DNA from: Desulfobulbaceae bacterium
GTDB lineage: Bacteria > Desulfobacterota > Desulfobulbia > Desulfobulbales > Desulfobulbaceae
DNA: 5,749 nucleotides
Assembly: GCA_026986885.1 (NCBI GenBank)
Contig: JALSNT010000011.1
Coordinates: 1-5,749, forward strand
Direction: 5' to 3'
How positions within the stretch are numbered: the stretch's first letter is position 1; each line of letters starts with the position of its first letter. The notes beneath the pieces were generated by a model. It had not been told where the DNA came from, made no database searches, and saw only the letters and a program-made list of their open reading frames with translations. The position numbers were made by a program, and so were the translations under genes. Positions 1 to 5,749 of the stretch are shown here, piece after piece.

Positions 1-571
1 GGCCGACAAAGTCGGCATTGGTTCCGGCCGGCATAAACATCTTGTGATAACGTACCTTTGCTCCCAGTTCTTTCACCGCTGTCCGGTCGATATCTTCGAC
101 AAAAATCACTGCGTGCGGCACGCCGGTATCCGCATAGTGCAGTTCAAAATCTTCTCCGTCGATGGTAATCGTCTGTCCCAGGCGCAGGTCTTTGGGCGAG
201 GTCATCTTGACGCTGACATTGATGTCGGAGACCGTTGCTTCAATGATACCGGCAATGGTTGCAAAACGCATTCGTGCCGGTGCAATTCCATGCATGTATG
301 CAAAGCGCGCCGCACAGCGGGCACCGTTGCCGCACATTTCCGCCACCGAGCCGTCACCATTGAAAAAACGCCAGCGGAAATCGGCCTGTCCGCTCTCTTC
401 AATCAGGATCAACCCATCCGCACCGACGGAAAATTTACGCCTGCAGACCAGGGCGGCAAATTCGGACATGGCTTCCGGATGGATGACCGGCTGTCGATGA
501 TCAATAATGATGAAATCATTACCCGTGCCGCTCATTTTAACAAAGGGCAGGGGGAACTCGGCTATCTTCAT
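1..571 (-). CDS. dapF: Diaminopimelate epimerase DapF (N-terminal part, runs off left edge)
   Basis: Cofactor-free cytoplasmic epimerase that interconverts LL- and meso-diaminopimelate, feeding meso-DAP to peptidoglycan synthesis and to LysA. The 190 visible codons contain the family landmarks: FVKMSGTGNDF near the N-terminus (residues 10-20), a substrate-loop NGDGS (71-75), the first catalytic cysteine in AEMCGNGARC (Cys80), DTGVPHAV (148-155) and GTNADFV (183-189). The family is usually about 270-290 residues, so the last third, including the second catalytic cysteine, lies outside the window. The frame is open to base 1 with no internal stop. The start ATG (571-569) overlaps the lysA stop as ATGA and no strong Shine-Dalgarno precedes it, so translation is probably coupled to lysA. 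Met13 is the next in-frame ATG, but starting there would remove the conserved FVKM residues, so the overlapping start is preferred. The identification is very secure. Confidence 0.97.
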   Translation of the reverse strand, partial: MKIAEFPLPFVKMSGTGNDFIIIDHRQPVIHPEAMSEFAALVCRRKFSVGADGLILIEESGQADFRWRFFNGDGSVAEMCGNGARCAARFAYMHGIAPARMRFATIAGIIEATVSDINVSVKMTSPKDLRLGQTITIDGEDFELHYADTGVPHAVIFVEDIDRTAVKELGAKVRYHKMFMPAGTNADFVG

Positions 572-1833
572 GGCAGGCTGAGCAGGGCCTCTCCCCGTAT
601 CAGGTCATCATAATCTTCCCGTCTGCGGATAACATGCATTTCATCACCGTTGACCAGAACTTCGGCGACCCTGGGCCGTGAGTTATAATTGGATGACATG
701 GTAAAACCGTAGGCGCCGCAGCTCATGACAGCCAATAGATCACCCTGGTTAACCACCGGCAACAACCGGTCTTTGGCCAGAAAGTCGCCGGTCTCACAGA
801 TGGGGCCGACGACATCAACCACCTGTTCTGCAACATCCTCCTGTTTGACGGGCAGGATTTCATGGAAGGCCCCGTACAGGGTTGGTCTGGCCAGATCATT
901 CATGGCGGCATCGACAATGACAAAGTTTTTTTCTTTTTCACCGCCGGAATTCACTTTGGTATACTGCACCTCGGTGACAAGGATGCCGCCATTGCCGACG
1001 ATAACCCGGCCCGGTTCAAGAATCAGGGTACAGTCCATATCAGAGAGCTCTTTGACGATGGCCCCGGCATAGTCCTGCGGTGGCGGCGGTTCCTCCGCAT
1101 CATAGGTAATACCAAGTCCACCGCCGATATCAAGGTATTTGACTTCAATGCCCTTGTCGTGTAACCGGCCGACAAAGTTTTTTACTTTGTTCAGCGCCTC
1201 GAGAAAGGGATCAAGCCTTGTCAGTTGCGAACCGATGTGGCAACTGACGCCAAGTATCTCGATGTTGTCCATCTCCCGGGCACGCATGTACTGCTTTAAT
1301 GCCTCGTCAACGGGAATGCCGAATTTGTTTTCAGCCAGTCCCGTGGAGATATAGGCGTGTGTTTTGGGATCGACATCGGGATTGATCCTGAACGAGACCG
1401 CGGCGGTGGTGCCTAATTCTGCGGCCAGCTTCTGCAACCGGTCGAGTTCCTGGGGAGATTCAACGTTAAAGAGCAGGATATCTGCAAACAGGGCCTCACG
1501 GATTTCCGCCTTTGTTTTGCCCACCCCGGAGTAGACGATTTTTTTGGGATCAATACCGGCTTTCAATGCCCGGTAGAGCTCGCCGCCGGATACTATATCA
1601 GCGCCGCCTCCCAGGGCGGCGAATTGCTGGAGGATGGCCAGGTTGGAGCAGGCCTTGATCGCAAAACAGGTGAGGTGGTTAATGGTGTTGAAGCCGCCGG
1701 CAAAGGCCTTGAAATGGCGTAGTAATGTTGCTCTGCTGTACAGATAGAACGGTGTGCCGAGGCGGGCGGCAATGTCGGCTACCCGTACGTCCTCGCAGTA
1801 GAGTTCATTATTTTTGTAGTGAAAGTGATGCAT
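568..1833 (-). CDS. lysA: Diaminopimelate decarboxylase LysA
   Basis: PLP-dependent fold-type III decarboxylase that converts meso-diaminopimelate to L-lysine and CO2, the last lysine step, in the cytoplasm. The 421 residues match the family length. Visible landmarks are the Schiff-base lysine in CFAIKACSN (Lys60), HIGSQ (199-203), the PLP-phosphate glycine loop DIGGGLG (235-241), EPGR (273-276), the partner-subunit active-site cysteine in CETGD (Cys346), and CGAYGF...YNSRPR (372-388). The N-terminus MHHFHYKNN is histidine-rich. The start at 1833 is the only candidate: no ATG, GTG or TTG lies between it and an in-frame TAG 8 codons upstream. No clear Shine-Dalgarno precedes it (leader CCACCAATATTT). 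It follows the lipoprotein gene by 76 nt and overlaps dapF by 4 nt (ATGA). A possible private promoter lies in the upstream spacer. Nothing in the protein looks damaged. Confidence 0.98.
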   Translation of the reverse strand: MHHFHYKNNELYCEDVRVADIAARLGTPFYLYSRATLLRHFKAFAGGFNTINHLTCFAIKACSNLAILQQFAALGGGADIVSGGELYRALKAGIDPKKIVYSGVGKTKAEIREALFADILLFNVESPQELDRLQKLAAELGTTAAVSFRINPDVDPKTHAYISTGLAENKFGIPVDEALKQYMRAREMDNIEILGVSCHIGSQLTRLDPFLEALNKVKNFVGRLHDKGIEVKYLDIGGGLGITYDAEEPPPPQDYAGAIVKELSDMDCTLILEPGRVIVGNGGILVTEVQYTKVNSGGEKEKNFVIVDAAMNDLARPTLYGAFHEILPVKQEDVAEQVVDVVGPICETGDFLAKDRLLPVVNQGDLLAVMSCGAYGFTMSSNYNSRPRVAEVLVNGDEMHVIRRREDYDDLIRGEALLSLP

Positions 1834-1856
1834 AAATATTGGTGGTATTGGTCTCT

Positions 1857-1885
1857 ATAATATGTGTTTCCTAAATTGAGCTCAA
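1857..1885 (-). promoter_or_regulatory. Candidate sigma-70-type promoter for lysA-dapF
   Basis: Read on the minus strand, TTGAGC (1885-1880, 4 of 6 match to TTGACA) is separated by exactly 17 nt from TATTAT (1862-1857, 5 of 6 match to TATAAT). Transcription would begin around 1852-1849, leaving a leader of only about 16-19 nt before the lysA ATG. It lies in the longest non-coding spacer of the window, at the border between the arginine and lysine genes. This is pattern matching by eye in AT-rich spacer DNA and there is no expression evidence, so a chance match is possible. Confidence 0.4.
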
Positions 1886-1887
1886 TT
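1874..1887. promoter_or_regulatory. Perfect 14-bp palindrome, possible operator upstream of lysA
   Basis: AATTGAGCTCAATT is identical to its own reverse complement, with no spacer. It covers the proposed -35 hexamer (1880-1885) of the lysA promoter, where a dimeric regulator could block or aid RNA polymerase. With no loop it is a poor RNA hairpin and no U-tract follows it, so a protein-binding site is likelier than a terminator. I do not recognise the motif as that of any known regulator. Confidence 0.35.
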
Positions 1888-1893
1888 CAGGTG
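1881..1893 (-). repeat. 13-base repeat copy B (lipoprotein-lysA spacer)
   Basis: On the minus strand this reads CACCTGAATTGAG, identical to the copy in the argF-argG spacer (5623-5635) and in the same orientation. It overlaps the right half of the 14-bp palindrome and begins 16 nt after the lipoprotein stop codon. It could be a shared regulator site, a remnant of a duplicated junction, or chance. Confidence 0.4.
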
Positions 1894-1909
1894 GTTACGA
1901 CCCTTGCCT

Positions 1910-2983
1910 TTACTGCAGACTGAGCATTGCTTCCTGCGACCTGTTGCTTTCATTGGCCGGATCGCGGTCATCAATACTGGTAACCGAGTAAAAGAGCCGC
2001 TCTGTATTCCGTGGCGGTTTACTGTCGGTAAACATGACATAAGGTGCATTGACCGTACCTATGCGGACCGGTTTTTTCTTCCCTGCGGAGCGACGGTAAA
2101 TACGATATCCTTTCAGGTCTTTTGCGTGAACCGGTTCCCAGAAAATTTTAACGGCATCAGCGGTGCGCACCACATGAACACCGGCAGGCCGCGGCGGCGG
2201 AGTGCGGTCAATGGCGGCCGCACTGATGGGCCTGCTTACGCCGCCGCCGACAACGGCCTGTTCGTAAACGGAAAGAGCCTGTACCTTGTACAGGTAGTTT
2301 CTGCCGTTTTCAGTTGTTTTGTCGACAAATCGTGTATCGTCCACCTGGGAACCGATGGGTTTAAAAGTTCCCCCACCTTCACTGCGGAGTACCTGATATC
2401 TGACTTTCTCCTTAACCGGCGAACCGTCACGATGGGTGGTGACCGGCTGCCAGCTCAAGGTTATGGATGAATCACCGACCGTAGCCTGCACGTTTTCCGG
2501 TGCCCTGGCCGGAGTATTCCAGAGGAAGGAAACAACGTTGGAATCAGCCGATTCCGCCCACCATCCTGCTGTGCTGCGAACCTTGAAAAAATACATATTA
2601 CCGGGGCGGAGCAGGGTGCTTTCATAGGTGGCGGTTTTCCTGCCCTCATCAGGGACAGCCCCGCCGGGCAGGTTTATTGAGTTTCCCCAGGGAATGGGGC
2701 AGGTGGGGCAGTATTTATCGGCCGGCACAACGGCCCGATACACCTTGAAACTGGAAATTTCCGTGACATCGCGTCCGGTAACCGTTTCGATCGGATAGCT
2801 CCAGGACAAGGTCACGCCTTCATCACTCAACTGGTAGCGCAGGTCGGTAATTGCCCGGGGTACGACCTGTTGCGGCGGAATGGGTTTGTTTTTGAAACCG
2901 CAGCCGGTTAAGGCGAGGAGGCTGACAACTGCGCTCAGTAAAAGGACTAAAAAGGTATAATGGGTCGTTGCTGTTCTCATCAT
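1910..2983 (-). CDS. Lipoprotein with fibronectin type III-like repeats and an LptM-like N-terminus
   Basis: Predicted lipoprotein of 357 residues. A hydrophobic signal segment (about residues 9-25) ends in a lipobox LTGC, with Cys28 as the lipidated residue. The mature protein starts CGFKNKPIPP, resembling LptM/YifL-family lipoproteins (CGLKGPLY-type starts) that help assemble the LPS translocon. About three FN3-like beta-sandwich repeats follow, roughly 42-152, 160-252 and 262-352, each with LSW/IFW-type and VYR/VLR/IYR-type strands. The linker TPPPRP (261-266) precedes the third. Repeat 1 carries an insert with CPTC (92-95). Asn29 and Asp29-type inner-membrane retention signals are absent (residue +2 is Gly), so outer-membrane sorting is expected. 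The first ATG overlaps the argH stop as TAATG. The second ATG (2980-2978) sits at a better distance from a GGAAG ribosome site and may be the real start. Lipoprotein and FN3-like calls are firm; function is unknown and the LptM link is inferred. Confidence 0.85.
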   Translation of the reverse strand: MMRTATTHYTFLVLLLSAVVSLLALTGCGFKNKPIPPQQVVPRAITDLRYQLSDEGVTLSWSYPIETVTGRDVTEISSFKVYRAVVPADKYCPTCPIPWGNSINLPGGAVPDEGRKTATYESTLLRPGNMYFFKVRSTAGWWAESADSNVVSFLWNTPARAPENVQATVGDSSITLSWQPVTTHRDGSPVKEKVRYQVLRSEGGGTFKPIGSQVDDTRFVDKTTENGRNYLYKVQALSVYEQAVVGGGVSRPISAAAIDRTPPPRPAGVHVVRTADAVKIFWEPVHAKDLKGYRIYRRSAGKKKPVRIGTVNAPYVMFTDSKPPRNTERLFYSVTSIDDRDPANESNRSQEAMLSLQ

Positions 2984-4383
2984 TATTCTTCCAGTTGTTG
3001 TTCGGCAAGTTCCAGGGCGCGTTCAACCTGAACTGTTGCAGTGCCACCGGTGGAAATTCGGCTGTTGACTGAACCTTCCACCGAAAGAACATCGAAAATA
3101 TCCTGGTCAACGGCAGGTGAAAAATCCTGCAGATCGCTAAGGCTCATGTCCGTCAGTTCAATATCGTGTTGCTGACAATGGGCCACCACCCTGCCGACAA
3201 TACCATGGGCCTCGCGAAAGGGGATATTTTTTTTAACCAGATAATCGGCAAGATCGGTTGCCGTCATAAAACCGCCCCGGCAGGCCTGCCTGAGGGTTTC
3301 CGGGTTAAAAGAGGTGTTGTTGAGCAGTTCCGCCGTGATGGCAAGCCCGGCCTTGACCGTGTCCAGGGCATCAAAAATCGGTTCTTTATCTTCCTGCAGG
3401 TCGCGGTTGTAGGTCAGCGGCAAGCCCTTCATGGTCATCATCAGGGAAACCAGCGCTCCGGTTACCCGACCGGTTTTTCCCCGGATCAGTTCGGGAATGT
3501 CCGGGTTTTTTTTCTGCGGCATGATGGAAGATCCGGTACAGTAACGGTCACCGATTTCGACAAAGGAAAATTCCCTGCTCGACCATAACACCAGCTCCTC
3601 GGCCAGCCTGCTGAGGTGGAGCTGGATGAGGCTGAGTGCGGATAAAAATTCCAGGGCGAAATCCCGGTCGCCGGAAGTGTCCATGGAGTTGGCCGTTACG
3701 CCGTCAAAACCCAGTTCTGCGGCCACCGATTCCCGGTCAATGGGCAGGCCGGTTCCCGCCATGGCGGCAGCGCCTAACGGCGAGAGGTTCATCCGGCGGG
3801 CACAGTCGCGCAGTCGGCCCCGGTCACGGGCAAACATCTCATAATAGGCAAGCAGGTGGTGGGAGAGCAGCACCGGTTGCGCCCGCTGCATATGGGTATA
3901 TCCCGGCATGATCGTTCCCAGCCAGGTACGGGCCAGGGCGACAAACTGCCGCTGGACCTCTTTTAACAGCTTGTCAAGTTCGGTTGCCTCGTCCCGGAGA
4001 TAGAGGCGCAGGTCAAGGGAAACCTGGTCATTACGACTGCGGCCGGTATGCAGTCTGGCCCCCGCCGACCCGATGCGGTCGGTGAGCGCCTTTTCAATGT
4101 TCATGTGTATATCTTCCAGCTCCGGAGAAAAGACAAAGGTGCCCGCCGCTATTTCCCTGTTGATCGCATCAAGTCCGTTGATGATGGCGTCCCGCTCGTC
4201 GTCGGTAATCAATCCCTGTCTTGCCAGCATGCGGGCATGGGCCATGGAGCCCATGATGTCGTGCCGGTACAGCCGCTGGTCGTAACTTATGGACTGGGTA
4301 AAGTCTTCCACCGACGCGGCTGTGGTCTCGGCAAAGCGACCGCCCCAGAGTTTTGTCGAGCTGTGGTTTTGTTTTTCGGCCAT
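2983..4383 (-). CDS. argH: Argininosuccinate lyase ArgH
   Basis: Cytoplasmic homotetrameric lyase of the fumarase/aspartase superfamily that splits argininosuccinate into arginine and fumarate. The 466 residues match the usual 455-470. In order: KLWGGRF at the N-terminus (11-17), HTGRSRNDQ (112-120), GYTHMQRAQP with the catalytic-base histidine (His164), and the superfamily signature GSSIMPQKKNP (284-294) carrying the catalytic serine of the mobile loop. The C-terminal region includes SVEGSVNSR and a GGT. The start ATG lies 3 nt after the argG stop. No good Shine-Dalgarno is visible, so coupling to argG translation is likely. Its stop overlaps the lipoprotein start (TAATG). Two A8 runs occur within it, both encoding Lys-Lys-Asn. 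There is no truncation or missing key residue. Confidence 0.98.
   Translation of the reverse strand: MAEKQNHSSTKLWGGRFAETTAASVEDFTQSISYDQRLYRHDIMGSMAHARMLARQGLITDDERDAIINGLDAINREIAAGTFVFSPELEDIHMNIEKALTDRIGSAGARLHTGRSRNDQVSLDLRLYLRDEATELDKLLKEVQRQFVALARTWLGTIMPGYTHMQRAQPVLLSHHLLAYYEMFARDRGRLRDCARRMNLSPLGAAAMAGTGLPIDRESVAAELGFDGVTANSMDTSGDRDFALEFLSALSLIQLHLSRLAEELVLWSSREFSFVEIGDRYCTGSSIMPQKKNPDIPELIRGKTGRVTGALVSLMMTMKGLPLTYNRDLQEDKEPIFDALDTVKAGLAITAELLNNTSFNPETLRQACRGGFMTATDLADYLVKKNIPFREAHGIVGRVVAHCQQHDIELTDMSLSDLQDFSPAVDQDIFDVLSVEGSVNSRISTGGTATVQVERALELAEQQLEE
2988..2992 (-). promoter_or_regulatory. Ribosome binding site that bears on the lipoprotein start
   Basis: GGAAG on the minus strand, inside the last codons of argH, is 4 nt from the first ATG (2983) and 7 nt from the second (2980). 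The longer spacing is the more usual one, so translation may start at the second ATG, giving 356 residues. The choice removes only one methionine from the signal peptide. Confidence 0.5.
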
Positions 4384-4386
4384 GGC

Positions 4387-5583
<1,197 letters not shown>

Positions 5584-5593
5584 AGGTATATAT

Positions 5594-5600
5594 TCCTTAA
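5594..5600 (-). promoter_or_regulatory. Ribosome binding site of argG
   Basis: TTAAGGA on the minus strand, with AAGGA about 10 nt before the argG ATG. It is the clearest Shine-Dalgarno in the window. This fits argG being initiated independently after a 52-nt gap, unlike the coupled genes downstream. Confidence 0.6.
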
Positions 5601-5601
5601 T

Positions 5602-5616
5602 CCGGTTATCTACCGG
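5602..5616 (-). other. Small hairpin in the argF-argG spacer
   Basis: CCGGT and ACCGG can pair as a 5-bp stem around a 5-nt loop (AGATA), just upstream of the argG ribosome site. The stem is GC-rich but short, and no U-tract follows, so it is not a terminator. It might affect mRNA processing or argG initiation, or mean nothing. Confidence 0.2.
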
Positions 5617-5622
5617 CTGTTA

Positions 5623-5635
5623 CTCAATTCAGGTG
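5623..5635 (-). repeat. 13-base repeat copy A (argF-argG spacer)
   Basis: CACCTGAATTGAG on the minus strand begins immediately after the argF stop codon and is identical to 1881-1893 in the lipoprotein-lysA spacer. Unlike that copy it is not completed to a palindrome (GAGTAAC follows rather than GAGCTCAATT), and no good -10 hexamer follows at the right distance. Confidence 0.4.
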
Positions 5636-5749
5636 TTATTCCACGGCACCGTTTATAAAACGTTCCAGAATGGCCTTGTGGATGTGCATTTTATTTTCAG
5701 CCTGGTCAAAGGCCACGCATTGCGGCCCTTCCAGAACTTCCTCGGTGAT
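5636..5749 (-). CDS. argF: Ornithine carbamoyltransferase ArgF (C-terminal 37 residues, runs off right edge)
   Basis: The visible tail has the conserved C-terminal stretch of ornithine carbamoyltransferases, GPQCVAFDQAENKMH, followed by HKAILERF and a TAA stop. This helix packs near the end of the ornithine-binding domain. The enzyme makes citrulline from ornithine and carbamoyl phosphate, the substrate for the next gene, argG. The family is about 300-310 residues, so nearly 90% of the protein, including the carbamoyl-phosphate and ornithine-binding motifs, lies outside the window. The tail pattern plus its position directly before argG-argH makes ArgF much more likely than aspartate carbamoyltransferase. 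Confidence 0.9.
   Translation of the reverse strand: MTEEVLEGPQCVAFDQAENKMHIHKAILERFINGAVE

Noticed and set aside
44..613. 189-codon open frame on the plus strand
   Set aside because: It lies antisense to dapF, whose frame carries clear DapF motifs. The plus-strand translation is rich in Arg, His and Cys and shows no recognisable domain.
1872..1890. ArgR box (two TGAAT-type arms) in the lysA spacer
   Set aside because: One TGAAT arm is present, but the second arm and the spacing do not fit the 18-bp ARG-box palindrome. The perfect palindrome is centred elsewhere.
1834..1909. Lysine riboswitch (L box) upstream of lysA
   Set aside because: The spacer is only 76 nt. The L-box aptamer is about 170 nt with several conserved helices, none of which is visible.
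1904..2470. 188-codon open frame on the plus strand
   Set aside because: It is antisense to the lipoprotein gene. It has no ribosome site or recognisable motif, and the opposite strand has a lipobox and FN3-like repeats.
3506..3513. Programmed -1 frameshift at A_AAA_AAC in argH
   Set aside because: It falls within the universally conserved QKKNP codons of the catalytic loop. No stimulatory structure was apparent and the in-frame protein is full length, so it is recorded only as part of the A8 observation.
5602..5616. Intrinsic terminator or attenuator between argF and argG
   Set aside because: The stem is only 5 bp with no U-tract after it, and no leader peptide is visible.

Overview
The window is a tightly packed piece of one biosynthetic operon. 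Every gene is read on the minus strand, so transcription runs from base 5749 toward base 1. In transcription order it holds the C-terminal tail of argF (ornithine carbamoyltransferase), complete argG (argininosuccinate synthase), complete argH (argininosuccinate lyase), a complete gene for a lipoprotein with fibronectin type III-like repeats, complete lysA (diaminopimelate decarboxylase), and the first 190 codons of dapF (diaminopimelate epimerase), which runs off the left edge. About 98% of the bases are coding. There is no RNA gene, mobile element, CRISPR array or convincing terminator, and no gene-free stretch longer than 76 bases.

The organism is most likely a Gram-negative bacterium of the Desulfobacterota (Desulfobulbales/Geobacter-like), with moderate GC content. 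This is an inference. It rests on the arg block running directly into a lysA-dapF block with a lipoprotein gene between them, and on the LysA type (active-site lysine in a CFAIKACSN context). A lipobox with an outer-membrane style start to the mature protein supports a diderm. I could not run a search to fix the genus.

The layout has two halves. The arginine half (argF-argG-argH, about 2983-5749) carries out the last three steps from ornithine and carbamoyl phosphate to arginine. The lysine/peptidoglycan half (lysA-dapF, 1-1833) interconverts LL- and meso-diaminopimelate and decarboxylates meso-DAP to lysine. Junctions are very tight: argG/argH are 3 nt apart, argH/lipoprotein overlap in TAATG, and lysA/dapF overlap in ATGA. 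Only two spacers exceed 3 nt: argF-argG (52 nt) and lipoprotein-lysA (76 nt). Both contain the same 13-base word. The 76-nt spacer also holds a perfect 14-bp palindrome overlapping a plausible sigma-70-type promoter, which suggests that lysA-dapF can be expressed separately from the arginine genes.

The most interesting gene is the lipoprotein. Its first mature residues (CGFKNKPIPP after the lipobox) look like the start of LptM/YifL-type lipoproteins, which also sit next to lysA-dapF or dapF in many Proteobacteria. Here that start is followed by about 320 residues of FN3-like repeats with an embedded CPTC pair. An LptM-like lipoprotein with an FN3 extension is a testable hypothesis, not an established assignment.
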